Assembly: GCF_004340525.1 (NCBI RefSeq)
Contig: NZ_SLWX01000011.1
Coordinates: 42,036-106,035 of the forward strand
DNA length: 64,000 nucleotides
Source of the DNA: Chromatocurvus halotolerans
GTDB taxonomy: Bacteria > Pseudomonadota > Gammaproteobacteria > Pseudomonadales > Halieaceae
Direction of reading: 5' to 3'
Below the pieces are notes generated by a model. That model did no database searches. It was not told the origin of the DNA and saw only the letters and a list, made by a program, of their open reading frames with translations. Position numbers and translations under genes: made by a program. Of this stretch, positions 8,775 to 19,900 are shown in pieces (within the stretch, counting starts at the first letter, position 1; each line of letters begins with the position of its first letter).

Positions 8775-11700
8775 TCAGAAGTCCATGCGGATGCCGAGGC
8801 GAATGCGGTATACCGAGTTTGACGGGCTGGTAAAGCCGGTCTGCAGGTCACGGAAGGTATTGTAGCGATACACGCAATCACCGGAAGAGACGCAAGTGGT
8901 GCGCGGCGCATCCCCCGTGAGCGCAATCGCCCCATCAACACCGTTAGCGGCCAGATCTGCCGCAGATACCAGATCTGCGCGCACAATGGCGGACTGGTTG
9001 TTACCCGGTCCGTTATTGAACTGGCCCCACTCATCGTTGATCAGGTTCAGCACGTTCTCGATGTCCAGCTGCAGCTTGAAGCGGTTCTCACCGACAAAGC
9101 GGTCCATGCCCGGAATTCCCGGCAATTCCTGCTGGATACGCAGGTCCCAGATATTGGTCCAGCTCGCCGTCTCACCGTTGACCTCGGCAATGCCTGAGCC
9201 CAGGCCCTTGCGGTCTATCCAGTCAAGAAAGCCGTCACGGTCGAAGCCCTCGGCATACACCACCGCGGAATCTCCAGCCCCAGTGGGGATGTACAGTGGG
9301 TTATTGTCGAAGGGATTCTCACCTGCGCCTGCACGACCAAACAGTGAATTACTATTGGAGACGTCAAAGGTCGGGGTGTAGTTGCCCTGGTGCAGCAGCT
9401 GACCGAACAGATCGATGCGCGTGTTCAGCCCGGCGAACAGCTCGCGTTCGTAAGCAAAATTGAACTTGAAGGCATGCTCGATCTGGAACGGCGAGGTGCG
9501 CGCCTGCGGGTTATTGCGATCCGGCGAAGTGATGCCGCGCCAGCTCGATATGCCCCGCGAGCTGGTGCCCTCGGCCACGGTTTCAACGTCCTGATAGGCA
9601 TAACCAATCTGGAATTCAAAACCGTTATCGAAACGCTTGCCCAGGCTGAAGCTCAGTACGTGACTCTCCGCGCCGCTGGCATTGCCCAGCTCCGTCACGT
9701 TAAGAATGCCAAGATCAGACAGATCAGCGTAGATCGGACGACCATCGGGTGCGACGCCCAGCGGCTGAGCATCCGTCAGCGTGGTCTGGGACAGGTTGCG
9801 CCAGAGGAAGCCATCCTCCATTTGCGTGTACAGGTACTGGGCAGTGACGAAGTAGTCCTCACCCAAGTTGATGCCGCCGAACTTGGCATCAAACTGCTGA
9901 TCAACGCGGAGGGAGGCCTTCCAGTCCGAGGGCAGCTCGAAGTCCTCGCTTATCACGTCGATCGGGATACCCGTACCGGCAGCGACCTGATTCTGCAGCT
10001 CCATCGGAACATTGAAGGGGTCGACATTGCTGAAGTCGCCGCGGGCAAAGACCGTAATCGGCTGGAAGGCATTGGAGATCCACACCTTCGGCTCACCACC
10101 CGCGAAACGTCCAAAGCCACCGGTCACGGTGGTGCGCGGCGCAGCATCCCAGCGGAAACCGACTCGCGGCAGCCAGAGGTCGGCACCATCGAGGTTATTG
10201 GAGGAATTGACGCCGTAATCACGCAGCACGTCCGCGCTGAACTGGGGCTTGTCATCCTGCACGAACTGCTCGTAGCGCATACCCAGCGTCACTTCCAGCA
10301 CATCAGATACCTGCCACGTGTCCTGCAGGAACAGGGCCAGCTTGTCGTAGCCCCATTCGGCGGCACCGTCAGCAGCATTGTTGCTGTTGGCATTCAGATA
10401 TTCCACGGTGGCATCGCGGTTGAGAAAGTCCTGGAAGTCGAAGAAACGGTAGCGACCGCGTGAGCTCTGCACAAACACGTTGAACAGCTCAAACTCTTCC
10501 CACTCACCGCCCATGGTGATCAGGTGATCACCTGCCTGGTAATCCGCGGATGCGAACAGCTGCAGACGCTCGTCAGAGAAATCGTTGGCATGCCGGAAGC
10601 GGTCACAGCCCATGACGATGTCAACACCGGTACGCGTCAGCAGGCCGTCAAGCGGGGTGCCTGCCAGCGTTTCCGGATCAAGATCGTTGAGTTCGATCGC
10701 ACCCACGTCAGGGCCCGCGCGACAGATCTGCCCGCGCTCGAATTCCTTGAAGTTGGCGCGCAGCGTTGTCGACAGGTTCGGCGTCCAGTCGGAGAACAGC
10801 TGGGCGGTGTAGGCTTTCAAATCCACAGGAATGTCGTACCACGCCGACTGCAGTTCATTGCCGCCCACGCTGGTGCCGAATTCCTCGGTGCTCTGATACG
10901 TAAACGACGCGCGATGATCTGCATTGATGTTCCAGTCGATCTTGGTCAGCAGCCGTTCTGACGTTACCGGCGTATTGGCTGTGCCGGGACGTGTGCCAGG
11001 ATCGTAGTCATAGGTATCAATGGTCAGCTGGCGCAAGGCATCAAAAAAGCCCGGCTGAATGCCATTGTTTTCATCGAAGTTGCGAAAGTCGCTGGCCGAC
11101 GCGGATTCATACTCGTCATAAGACGCGAAAAAAAACAGACGATCCTTGATAATCGGGCCGCCCAGGGTAACGCCGTACTCTTTCTCCTCGAACTCACCTG
11201 GCTCAAACGTCTGGTCACCGGCAAAGGTGTCGCCGATAAAACTCTCGTCCTGGTAGTAATAGAAGGCCGAACCATCCCACTCGTTTGTGCCTGATTTGGT
11301 CGTGACGTTGACCAGTCCGCCGGTAAAACCGGAGATAATTACCGAGTAATCCGACGCCAGCAGAGAAGCTGACTCCACCGCGTCAAGGTTGATCGGCGAT
11401 CGGGCCGTGGCATAGGTGTTTGAGCCCAGGCCAAAGTCGTCCTGCTGCAGGGAGCCATCAATGGACAGACCGTTAAAGCGCGGGTTGACACCGGCGACCG
11501 ACAGGTTGCCCTCGCCCTGGGAATTGGCCAGCGGATCGCGGATCAGCGTGCGGATAAGGTCGCGCTTGGTCGCCGGCTGGTTGGAGATATCCTCTGCGGA
11601 GTAGTCCGAACCGACACCATTGGCGATATCGGAACCCATCGCCTGGGCGGTGACCAGCACTTCTTCAATGGCAGCGCTGCCCTCTCGCTCAAGCCGAAGC

Positions 11701-12050
11701 CGAAGCACTGGCTGTGAGCCGGGCTGGAAGTACAGGTCTTCTACCTGCTGCTCACGGTATCCCGGTGCCTTGATGGTGATGGTGTAGGGACCACCCACGC
11801 GCATGCCGCTCTGGAAAAACGAGCCGCGATCGCCGCTGGTGCTGCTCTTGGTCGCCGCGGTGGGCTCGTGCACGATGGTGACGGTGGCGCCGCTGATGGC
11901 ATTGCCACTCTGGTCCACAACGGCACCGTTCACGGTTGCCGACGTGATCTGGGCCATGGATTGCTGACTGACCGTAGCAATGCACGCGTACAGCGCGCAG
12001 CGGGCAAGCAAGGGCTTCGCCACGCCGCGTTTCATCTTGGTTGTTCGCAT
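8775..12050 (-). CDS. Oar-like TonB-dependent receptor with N-terminal carboxypeptidase-regulatory-like domain
   Basis: 1091-residue outer-membrane protein. ATG 12050 is chosen because GGGAGAA precedes it and a signal peptide follows (ALYACIATVSQQSMAQ). The open frame extends 91 codons further upstream without signal-like sequence. After the signal comes a Cna-B/carboxypeptidase-regulatory-like fold (VNGAVVDQSGNAISGATVTI..., residues about 37-120), then EEVLVTAQ, a plug domain (NLSVAGVNPRFNGLSIDG, SGFTGGLVNVTTKSGTNEWDG) and a long barrel ending in YRIRLGIRMDF with terminal Phe. This architecture is that of Oar-type receptors, linked to protease secretion or uptake of proteinaceous substrates. 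The ligand is unknown. It has its own terminator downstream. Confidence 0.88.
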   Translation of the reverse strand: MRTTKMKRGVAKPLLARCALYACIATVSQQSMAQITSATVNGAVVDQSGNAISGATVTIVHEPTAATKSSTSGDRGSFFQSGMRVGGPYTITIKAPGYREQQVEDLYFQPGSQPVLRLRLEREGSAAIEEVLVTAQAMGSDIANGVGSDYSAEDISNQPATKRDLIRTLIRDPLANSQGEGNLSVAGVNPRFNGLSIDGSLQQDDFGLGSNTYATARSPINLDAVESASLLASDYSVIISGFTGGLVNVTTKSGTNEWDGSAFYYYQDESFIGDTFAGDQTFEPGEFEEKEYGVTLGGPIIKDRLFFFASYDEYESASASDFRNFDENNGIQPGFFDALRQLTIDTYDYDPGTRPGTANTPVTSERLLTKIDWNINADHRASFTYQSTEEFGTSVGGNELQSAWYDIPVDLKAYTAQLFSDWTPNLSTTLRANFKEFERGQICRAGPDVGAIELNDLDPETLAGTPLDGLLTRTGVDIVMGCDRFRHANDFSDERLQLFASADYQAGDHLITMGGEWEEFELFNVFVQSSRGRYRFFDFQDFLNRDATVEYLNANSNNAADGAAEWGYDKLALFLQDTWQVSDVLEVTLGMRYEQFVQDDKPQFSADVLRDYGVNSSNNLDGADLWLPRVGFRWDAAPRTTVTGGFGRFAGGEPKVWISNAFQPITVFARGDFSNVDPFNVPMELQNQVAAGTGIPIDVISEDFELPSDWKASLRVDQQFDAKFGGINLGEDYFVTAQYLYTQMEDGFLWRNLSQTTLTDAQPLGVAPDGRPIYADLSDLGILNVTELGNASGAESHVLSFSLGKRFDNGFEFQIGYAYQDVETVAEGTSSRGISSWRGITSPDRNNPQARTSPFQIEHAFKFNFAYERELFAGLNTRIDLFGQLLHQGNYTPTFDVSNSNSLFGRAGAGENPFDNNPLYIPTGAGDSAVVYAEGFDRDGFLDWIDRKGLGSGIAEVNGETASWTNIWDLRIQQELPGIPGMDRFVGENRFKLQLDIENVLNLINDEWGQFNNGPGNNQSAIVRADLVSAADLAANGVDGAIALTGDAPRTTCVSSGDCVYRYNTFRDLQTGFTSPSNSVYRIRLGIRMDF

Positions 12051-12331
12051 TTGGTGTTCTCCCTGAGATTTAGCGGAACCGCTCGCGCCCGACTCGCCTG
12101 CCGACGCACCGGATTCGCGTAATGTCGATAGCAGCAGTCGAGCCCCCGACTGCTGACTGAACGGGATTCGCCCGAACGCACAACCTAAAGCAGAGGGATG
12201 ACAGATATGTGACAGTCGGGGCACTGATGATTGGTAATATTGCCGGGAAAAGAACCAAAGGGTCCGGCTGCGGTCGCGGGCCTGCACCGGCCACGCGGAA
12301 TCGCACACGGGGTCACCGCGCATCCGTCACA

Positions 12332-13036
12332 TCAGCCGTGCAACATCCGGCGCTGACGACGCGCACAAGCCGCACGATACAGCGCCATATCGGCAGCGTG
12401 GTGCTGTTCGATGCGCGCACGCAATGACGCATCCGTCACGTAATGCTCCGGTGCTGCCGGGTTGACGTTGGCCGCTCCTCCGTCTGCACCACCGGCGCAG
12501 AGACCGTCAATGCCCAGAATGCGCCGGGCAAAATCATCGATATCGTCATCGAAATGCTCGGTGATGCCCACGAAATCAAACCGCCCCAGCGGCACCCCCC
12601 AGAGAAACTGCCGGTAGATATTGCGCAGTTCCGACCCCAGGCAGAAGCGCTCCAGCGACCAGTCCTCCTCCAGCATGCGCCGGTGTAGCGCTCCGGACTG
12701 CCCCGGCTCGTAGGTGCGCCGCCAATAATAATAGTGCGACGCCAGCCGCTCGACCGGATCGCGCAGCCAGGTGACGCGGCGCCAGCTGCGACCTCCACTC
12801 CACAGGCTGTACTTGATGGCAAGAAAATGTCCGTGCACGGCCTCAACATCCTGCAATCTGTGCGGCCGCAGCAGCAGGCCCGTGCCGGCGCGCAGGGCCT
12901 GAAGCCGACGCGCCGCAACCGTCTCATGCAGCGGGGCGTCGGCGTAGTCGGCAAGCAGGCGCTCGACAAAATGGGACTCGAGCAGACGGCGAAAGCGGGT
13001 GCCGGCGGTTTTCGGCAGGTGCAGGGAGATCAGCAT
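12332..13036 (-). CDS. Small sulfotransferase-like protein
   Basis: 234-residue cytoplasmic sulfotransferase-fold protein starting at ATG 13036, one base after the stop of the next upstream gene. The N-terminal ISLHLPKTAGTRFRRLLESHF contains the PAPS 5'-phosphosulfate-binding loop (PKTAGT). WLRDPVERLASHYYYWRR matches the 3'-phosphate-binding segment of carbohydrate sulfotransferases. The rest follows the Sulfotransfer_2 pattern, including a GITEHFDDDIDDFARR motif. It probably sulfates a surface glycan. With the preceding gene it forms a two-gene operon; acceptor specificity is unknown. Confidence 0.75.
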   Translation of the reverse strand: MLISLHLPKTAGTRFRRLLESHFVERLLADYADAPLHETVAARRLQALRAGTGLLLRPHRLQDVEAVHGHFLAIKYSLWSGGRSWRRVTWLRDPVERLASHYYYWRRTYEPGQSGALHRRMLEEDWSLERFCLGSELRNIYRQFLWGVPLGRFDFVGITEHFDDDIDDFARRILGIDGLCAGGADGGAANVNPAAPEHYVTDASLRARIEQHHAADMALYRAACARRQRRMLHG

Positions 13037-13037
13037 G

Positions 13038-13862
13038 CTATGCCTGCTGGCGCAGCGCGGCGAGGCGCTGGCGGAATTGCTCAAGGTCGCGGCCAACGTC
13101 GGGAAGCGTAGCGATACGCCGGTCAAGCGCCTTGCCAGCGGCTGCATATAGCGCCAGGTCGTGCGCATTGTGCGCAAGCAGCGGCTCCCACAGAGGGCCC
13201 AGCTGTTCCCGGGCGCTTCCTGCGATATTGGCCACTGCCGCGGGACCCACACCCCGCGACACGTTCTGCGGCAGGTAGGCCAGATCCAGCTGGGGGAAAA
13301 ACGGACGCAGCGCCGCTTCCAGCACCATCATGCTTGCATCGTAACGCTCCACGAGGCCCACCGGCGCACCCGCCTTCAGCCGCTGATGGGCAGCGGCAAC
13401 GGCGTCCGATGTCAACGGCTCACTGCCATGGCGCACCGCGCCGCCCGCCAGAAATCGCGTCTGGAAATTGCGGATAACCGGGCGTACCTCGTCCTGCAGG
13501 CGCCAGGCAACATAGTCCTGAAGGTTCATGCGCTTCGCCGCCTGCGCACCCGGTGTCGTTGCCTGCTGCTGTCGCTCAAAGGCATAGACCGAGAGCGCAC
13601 GCTCAATGGGATGGCGCAGCAGGAACACGGTGTAGAAAGCGATACCGTCGATTGACGGCGGCGGGCTAGGCAGATTGTGGCTGGAGAGTGCCACTATCGA
13701 CGAATTCGCCACGCCCGCGGCCAGTGCATCCCGCGGCGCCTCGCGCATGGCAGCGTCATCCCGGTGTTCGCAGAATCCCGACCCGAAACAGCGGCGCAGG
13801 GACCAGTCCAGCGTGGAGCCCGCGTTCTTGAAAATGTGGCCGTGCAGGAGAATGTGGCGCAT
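13038..13862 (-). CDS. Sulfotransferase-family protein
   Basis: 274-residue sulfotransferase-like protein. The N-terminus MRHILLHGHIFKNAGSTLDWSLRRCFG holds the FKNAGST loop that binds the PAPS phosphosulfate. FLLRHPIERALSVYAFERQ is the matching 3'-phosphate motif. The C-terminal third is helical and ends in a coiled-coil-like DVGRDLEQFRQRLAALRQ. It directly precedes the second sulfotransferase gene (gap of one base) and is divergent from the hexapeptide acyltransferase, suggesting a surface polysaccharide decorated by both sulfate and acyl groups. The two sulfotransferases are not close copies of each other. Confidence 0.72.
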   Translation of the reverse strand: MRHILLHGHIFKNAGSTLDWSLRRCFGSGFCEHRDDAAMREAPRDALAAGVANSSIVALSSHNLPSPPPSIDGIAFYTVFLLRHPIERALSVYAFERQQQATTPGAQAAKRMNLQDYVAWRLQDEVRPVIRNFQTRFLAGGAVRHGSEPLTSDAVAAAHQRLKAGAPVGLVERYDASMMVLEAALRPFFPQLDLAYLPQNVSRGVGPAAVANIAGSAREQLGPLWEPLLAHNAHDLALYAAAGKALDRRIATLPDVGRDLEQFRQRLAALRQQA

Positions 13863-13940
13863 AGGGCAATCAGTGCTGTGTCAGGCCCGGAGCTTAGCGT
13901 TTGCGATGACAAGCGACAAACCCTCCTCTAGACTTCGCGC

Positions 13941-14705
13941 ATGACAATCCTCGATACAGCCCGCTCCTTGATAGAAGATTTCAGCGTTGCCCCGGCGGAC
14001 TACCCGGCGATTGTTGACCAGCAGGCACTCCCGTCGCGGTTGCACCTGTCCGGCAAGGGCCGCGACAACCACATTTACCTGCGCGGTAAACTGGCCGGCG
14101 ATGTGGCTATTACCTTTGGCGATGTCAGCGGCTGTCGCGTCTTTCTGGGCGACAACCTGCAAGGCTCCCTGACCATCGCGCTGCGGAACAATAACGCAAC
14201 GGTGTTCATTGGCTGCGACTGCGACTTCAACGACCTTACGCTGCGATCCCGCCAGCCAGACGACATGATCGCCATCGGCAACAGCGTGGCGGTGACCGGC
14301 CCCGGCACCTGGGTTTCCGGCCTGCGCGGCGGCGATGCCCGGCCGGGAATCGTCATGGGCGACTGCTGCGTGGTGGCCCGGGACGTGATTCTGCGCAATA
14401 CCGACGGCCACCCGGTGTTTGATCGGGCAAGCCGCCGCCAGATCAACCAGCCAGCGGGCGATATCGTCGTCGAGCCACACGCCTGGCTTGGCGAGCGCGC
14501 TGCGATACTGAAAAACGTGAGAGTGGGCGCTTTCGGTGTGGTCGCACTGGGCAGCGTGGTGACAAGGGATGTGCCGCGCTACAGCGTCGCCAGCGGCGTG
14601 CCCGCGACCTGCAGCACGCGAGCGGACCGCTTCTGGGCATGGGACGACTCGCCCGAGGGTCTGGCAAGGGCCGAGTATTTTCTTGAGCGTTTTCCGCCGG
14701 AGTGA
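13941..14705 (+). CDS. Hexapeptide-repeat (LbH) acyltransferase
   Basis: 254-residue left-handed beta-helix acyltransferase. Imperfect hexapeptide turns run from about residue 35 to 220, and the closing segment HAWLGERAAILKNVRVGAFGVVALGSVVTRDVPRYSVASGVPA is the classical xenobiotic/sugar O-acetyltransferase C-terminal coil. A nearby Asp-Gly-His (TDGHPVF) probably supplies the catalytic His. Such trimeric enzymes acetylate sugars of capsule or O-antigen. It starts 78 bases from the divergent sulfotransferase and ends 6 bases before the broken acyltransferase-3 gene, with which it presumably formed an operon. Confidence 0.78.
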   Translation: MTILDTARSLIEDFSVAPADYPAIVDQQALPSRLHLSGKGRDNHIYLRGKLAGDVAITFGDVSGCRVFLGDNLQGSLTIALRNNNATVFIGCDCDFNDLTLRSRQPDDMIAIGNSVAVTGPGTWVSGLRGGDARPGIVMGDCCVVARDVILRNTDGHPVFDRASRRQINQPAGDIVVEPHAWLGERAAILKNVRVGAFGVVALGSVVTRDVPRYSVASGVPATCSTRADRFWAWDDSPEGLARAEYFLERFPPE

Positions 14706-14711
14706 CCACAG

Positions 14712-15784
14712 GTGAACTATCGCCCCGACATCGACGGCCTGCGCGCCATCGCCGTGCTCGCCGTGGTGATCTTTCATCTGGGCGTGCCGGGCTTCCAAGG
14801 TGGCTACGTTGGCGTGGATGTGTTCTTCGTTATTTCCGGCTACCTGATCACGTCGATTATTCTTGCGCAGCACGCTGAAGGCCGCTTTTACTTCACACAG
14901 TTCTACGCGCGGCGAGTGCGCCGTCTGTTTCCGCCGCTGATTGCCACGGTTCTCGCCACCACACTTGGCTGCGCCGTCATTCTCGAACCCTATGACATGA
15001 TCGCCTATGGGCGCTCCGCGGTTGCGACGCTGTTCAGCGTTTCCAATATTCTGTTCTTCAGTGAAGCCGGGTACTGGGACAGCGCCTCCGAGCTCAAGCC
15101 GCTGCTGCATACCTGGTCGCTGGGGGTTGAGGAGCAGTTCTATCTCCTGTGGCCGGCTACGGCATTGACCTGACAGCTGCTGCCAGCGGGCTGCTGCACT
15201 ACGGCGTGGAGCGCCGCTTCTACCAGCGTGACACTGCGGCCTACGCAACATCGGCAGCATCTTCAGCGCTGGGGAGCACGAGGCCATCGAAGACGGCATG
15301 CAACGCCGCTATACCCACGTACGCCGCGCCTGCCCCATCGACTAGCTGGCAACGCATGACGCCTGTGACCTCACCCGACCCCTGCAGGTGCTGGTGTTCG
15401 GCAACTCCCACGAGCCGGATGGCTTCAACTTCCTGCACGCCGGCTACCACTCGGAAACAGTCAACCTGATTCGCTTTGGCACCACCAATGCCTGTCCCGG
15501 CCTGACGCCGAGGCGTCGCCGCAAGCGCAGACTGCCGGGATCCCGCCAACGTGTCCTACTTTGCTGACGCGCCACGGGCTCAACCCCTGTACCGCGACAT
15601 CATGGTGCTGACAGATCATTTTGTGGACCGGGTGGAGTTGCTGTGCCGTAACCGCCAACTGGAGAGTTGCGCCATCACCGCGGAGGATGGCACGCCCGCA
15701 TTCTATGATCCGCACCATTTATCGCTGGAATTCGCGAGCATGGCGGGACGTCGGTATGCGGAGCGCTACCCGGATTTATTGTAG
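14712..15784 (+). pseudogene. Acyltransferase-3 / SGNH fusion, inactivated
   Basis: The N-terminus is a good OafA/YrhL-type acyltransferase-3 (YRPDIDGLRAIAVLAVVIFHLG, FFVISGYLIT, ARRVRRLFPPL, HTWSLGVEEQFYLLWP) but the frame stops at 15173. The next bases, in another frame, encode the last membrane helix and its tail (GLLHYGVERRFYQRD), so several middle transmembrane helices are missing. The SGNH domain follows in a third frame (RNIGSIFSAGEHEA), is cut by an in-frame TAG at 15343-15345, resumes at LQVLVFGNSHEPDGFNFL, and shifts again before the C-terminal YDPHHLSLEFASMAGRRYAERYPDLL, ending at 15784. An internal deletion plus at least one nonsense and two frameshift changes make function very unlikely. 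Confidence 0.82.
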
Positions 15785-15803
15785 AGGTACCCGCGGGCAT
15801 TGC

Positions 15804-16805
15804 TCATCGGGCGACCAGTTCCACACGCCGATTCTGCGCGCGACCGGCCTCGGTAGCGTTGCTGACTACCGGAGCTAATGGACCAACGCCGGCAGGCACC
15901 ACGCGCACGCGATCAATGCCATTGCCGCTGGCCAATGCCTCAACCACGGCCTCGGCCCTTTGTCGCGACAGGGTGAGGTTACCCTCGTAAGCACCTACCG
16001 AGTCGGTGTGGCCCACCACGTAAATGTTGAGATCCGGGTTGTCCTGCAGCAAGCGGGCGGCTTCGGCAATCGCATTGCCGGATTCGGCGGTAAGTGTTGC
16101 AGCGCCAAAATCAAAATAAATGTTGTCGAGGGTAACACTGCCTTTCTCGCCGATGCCCTTGGCCAGCGCAGCGGCATCTACCATGCGTTCTTCCATGGCC
16201 TCCAGTTCCAGCACATCAATATGCATGGCGACACGTCGCTTGTCCGCCGTGCGCAGGAAAATGTGCTCAGACTCCGCAAGAAAAACACCCACCCAGGTAA
16301 GCTCGTCGGCGCTGCGCGCAGTGAGATAGCGGCGATCCTTCACGCCGTAATTGAAGATGGTGAAAGAGTGATTCCCCGCATTTCCGATCCGGCGAGCCGT
16401 CGGCAGAATAACGCCCTGCAATCTGTCACCATCCCGGACATCACACTCCTTGCCAGAGCAGGAGAAAAGCACCTCAAAGCCCCGTGCGGCTAAAGAACGC
16501 TCATAGTTGCGGAAGACCTCCAGTGAACTGCGCCCCTCGGGCGCCAGATACATAAGGCGCGTGGACTTGCCCTCCAGTGTTTCGCGCTGTTCGGGCACCC
16601 ATGCCCCGTCTTGCTCAACAGCAGGTCCCAGCGGCAGCATGACCTCGTCATAGGCACGTTCTACGTGAGCGATACGGCAGGATCCGTCATAGCGAGGCAC
16701 CTGCGGGTGATCTGCGCCAGCAACGTCGCTACACCAGTCCTGCGCCCATCCGGAAGGGGCAAATACAAGGGCAAGCAGGACGGCAAGAAGCTTTCGAATC
16801 ATCAT
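15804..16805 (-). CDS. Periplasmic DUF4892-like protein with C-terminal OmpA domain
   Basis: 333-residue exported protein with signal peptide MMIRKLLAVLLALVFAPSGWAQ. The middle (about residues 30-200) resembles DUF4892. The C-terminal 110 residues are an OmpA-like peptidoglycan-binding domain: LDNIYFDFGAATLTAESGNAI, YVVGHTDSVGAYEGNLTLSRQRAEAV and AQNRRVELV. It probably anchors something to murein in the periplasm. GGAG lies about 10 bases before the start; a second ATG at 16802 is equally possible. It is convergent with the broken acyltransferase gene (gap 19 bases). The biological role is unknown. Confidence 0.8.
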   Translation of the reverse strand: MMIRKLLAVLLALVFAPSGWAQDWCSDVAGADHPQVPRYDGSCRIAHVERAYDEVMLPLGPAVEQDGAWVPEQRETLEGKSTRLMYLAPEGRSSLEVFRNYERSLAARGFEVLFSCSGKECDVRDGDRLQGVILPTARRIGNAGNHSFTIFNYGVKDRRYLTARSADELTWVGVFLAESEHIFLRTADKRRVAMHIDVLELEAMEERMVDAAALAKGIGEKGSVTLDNIYFDFGAATLTAESGNAIAEAARLLQDNPDLNIYVVGHTDSVGAYEGNLTLSRQRAEAVVEALASGNGIDRVRVVPAGVGPLAPVVSNATEAGRAQNRRVELVAR

Positions 16806-16974
16806 TGTTCTTATTCTCCGGGGTTATTGTTTTTGTCATTAAGGCAATTTCTGGATGTGTACCGACAGTAGTGCATGCGCTACGTCAGTTCGACTACATT
16901 TGCCAATTAACGCTGTATCACTCTCGGTTTTTCGCTATGGCGCTACGCCAGGCATGGCACCAAAGAAACAGCGC

Positions 16975-19900
16975 CTAAGGTCCACCCTCAAAATCCACCC
17001 GCAACAAGGCCTCGGCCCGCCTGCTGCTGAAGTGCTGCTCCAGCCAGCCGCCGTAGCGCGCCATGCGATCAGCGGGATTGATGCTGCCGTTCAGAAGCCC
17101 CACCACAGTCTCGGCAATGGCCTGTGCGTCATCGGCTATCCACATGACCGCGTCGGCATCGGGAATGCCCTCGGTGCCGATGTGGGTGGTGACCAGCGGC
17201 ACATTCTGCTGCACGGCCTCCAACACCTTGCCTTTCACCCCCGCACCGTAGCGCAGCGGAACCACGGCCAGCCCAACGTCTCGGTACAGGGCATCCAGCG
17301 CGACGTCATCCACGTAGCCGTGCACTGTGACGTTGTCCGTCGCCAGCGCCTTTACCGCGCTGTTGGGGTTGGAGCCGACCAGGTGGAAGTGGCAATCGGG
17401 AACGGCGGCGGACACTTGAGGCAGAATCTCTTCCACAAACCAGCGCGCGGCGTCGACGTTGGGCGGATGATTGAAGCCACCGACAAAGAGCAGGTGCGTT
17501 GGCCGGATTGGCGCGTACGACGGCAGCGGCTTATCTTCCAGGGCGTGCAGAGGGATTGTTCGCAGGGCCAGGTCGGGTCGATGGCGGGCGATCTCGTAGG
17601 TCTCCGCCTGGGAAAAATAGTAGATGCGGTCCACTTGATCGAATACGGCGAACTCGCGTTGGCGCCAGCTGTCGGCGCTTTTCTGCAGAGCCGGGTCTGA
17701 CTGCAGCTCGGCCTCCCGGCCAATGCGCAGGTAGTGAAGGTCGTGCCCCACAAAGTTGATCGGCGGACAGCTGGCCAGCTTTTTCAGGTGCGGCAGAAAC
17801 TGCTCGGCCACGTGGGGCCGGTGCAGGAATATCTGGTTGATATAGGGGGCATGCTCTGCCAGCCAGGCATCCAGACCGCGGGCGATGGATTCGCCGACGA
17901 GCACTTCAACCCCGAGCTGCTGCAGGGCTTCGGTGTACGGTGAATGGGCAAAGAAATTCGCACCCATGAACTGCACGCGATAGCCCATTGACAGCAGCAG
18001 CTTCACGTACATAAAGGTGGAGCGGGAACCGGCGTCCTTGTCGTAATGCGGCACGTAGTGGTCGATGAAGAGCACGCAAGGCTTGTGCGCAGAGCGGTCC
18101 CGCGCCCAGATAACGTGCTCGGCGTTGGGGTAATGATCGCGCTCCAGCACCGCCTGCCACTTGTCGGCAAACACCTGCTGGTTGGTGATCTGGTGCTGCT
18201 TTACGCCAGACGTAAGATCGGTGCCGTTACTCACGCCCTCAAAATGGAAGATGCACGCCGCCGGCTGGTACACCACGCGATACCCGGCCTCGCGCACGGC
18301 AAAGCAGATGTCGGCATCTTCGTAGTAGGCGGGCACAAAGCGCTCATCGAAACCGCCCAGTTTCTCCCACAGGCAGCGGCGCAGCATGAGACAGGCGCCG
18401 GAGATATAGTCGACATCCTTCACGTAGCTGTAGGCCGGTTTCGCGGCGTCGTCCATGCGGCCAAAGTTCCAGGCCGAAGCATCTCGCCACATAATGCCGC
18501 CAGCCTCCTGCAGCGCCCCGTTAGCAAATACCAACTTCGGTCCGGCGGCACCCACCTCGGGATCCTCAAAGACGTCGAGCAAGGCCTGCAGCCAGCCGGC
18601 GGTGACCGCCGTGTCGTTGTTCAGCATCAGCACGAAATCACCTCGAGCCTGCTCAGCGGCACGATTGCAGTTGCGCAGAAAGCCCAGGTTGCCACCGCGA
18701 ACCACCTGGATGCCACGGATGCGTGACTCGATGGTGCCGGTAAGATCCGTGGAGCCATCATCGGCAAGAATGACTTCGTACTGCCCTGCGGGACTGTGAC
18801 GCAGCAGAGACTGCAGGCAGTGCACCGTTACCCGGTAGTCGTTAAAGACGGGAACAACAATCGACACCTGAGGTGACTCTGCAGCGGGAAACTCCAGCTC
18901 AAGATTATCCAGGCCGGGGCTGAGCTCTGTCGGGTCCAGCGCCATACGCGCCTTCGCCTGCTCCGGGAAACGTGCATCAATCCACACCTGCAGGTCAGCC
19001 GCGGAGGAACCGAAGAACACCGAAAACCCCCGGCGGATACGCGGCCAGCTGATGCTGCGCAACGATCCGGCCGGGTTGCTCGCCATATAGCACAGCACGT
19101 TGCCCAACATGGCCAGCTTGCCGGGGCGCACCTCGGGCATCTCGAGGGCGTTGTCCGCAATGTATTGCCGGGCATTTGCCAGAACGTCGTCGTAGCGGCT
19201 GTTCTCTCGACGTTGTCCGGTTACCAGCTTGTAGAGGCCCGTGGCCCAGCGGTTCACGCGCGCCAGGCTGGATTGCTCATAAGTCAGCAGATGCGTGTAG
19301 GCCTGGGAGAGCTCATGGAAGAGGTAGTTGGTCTTGTCCGCCATCTCGGCGAGTTCGTGGTCACGCTGTGCAAGATCCGTCTGGGATATCTCAAGATCTG
19401 CTATCAGAGAATCGCGCTGGGCAATGGTTGCCCGGTGGTTCTCTACCTCCTGTTCATGTGCTACCGCAAGTTGGTTATGAGAGGCATCCAGTTGCTCCCA
19501 CTCGGCAAGCAGGCGATCACGCTCGGCGGTGCGCTCCTGTGAGAGCGCACGCGCCTCGTCTAGACGCTGGCGGGTTTCCAGTGCATCTGCCAAAGGGGCC
19601 AGTGCGGCAGCGAAGTCACGGATCTTCTCGTGCAGCGACGTCGTTGGCGCAGGAAGCGGCGTAAGCGGACCACCGGCGCAAAGTGCGTCGCAGTATTCGG
19701 CGAGCAGCGTCTGCTCGAAGGACTGCAGACGCGCGGCAGCCTGATCCACCGCAGTAGAATGCTGCATATCGGGATTGAACAGTGACTCGCCTGCACTGGG
19801 ATCACACTTCACGCCCAGGTCGCGGAGTTTTTCCAGCATCCGTTTCAACGCCTGAGGGTCTGACGCCATTTGTGCGTAACTGATGCAGACGTGGTCTACG

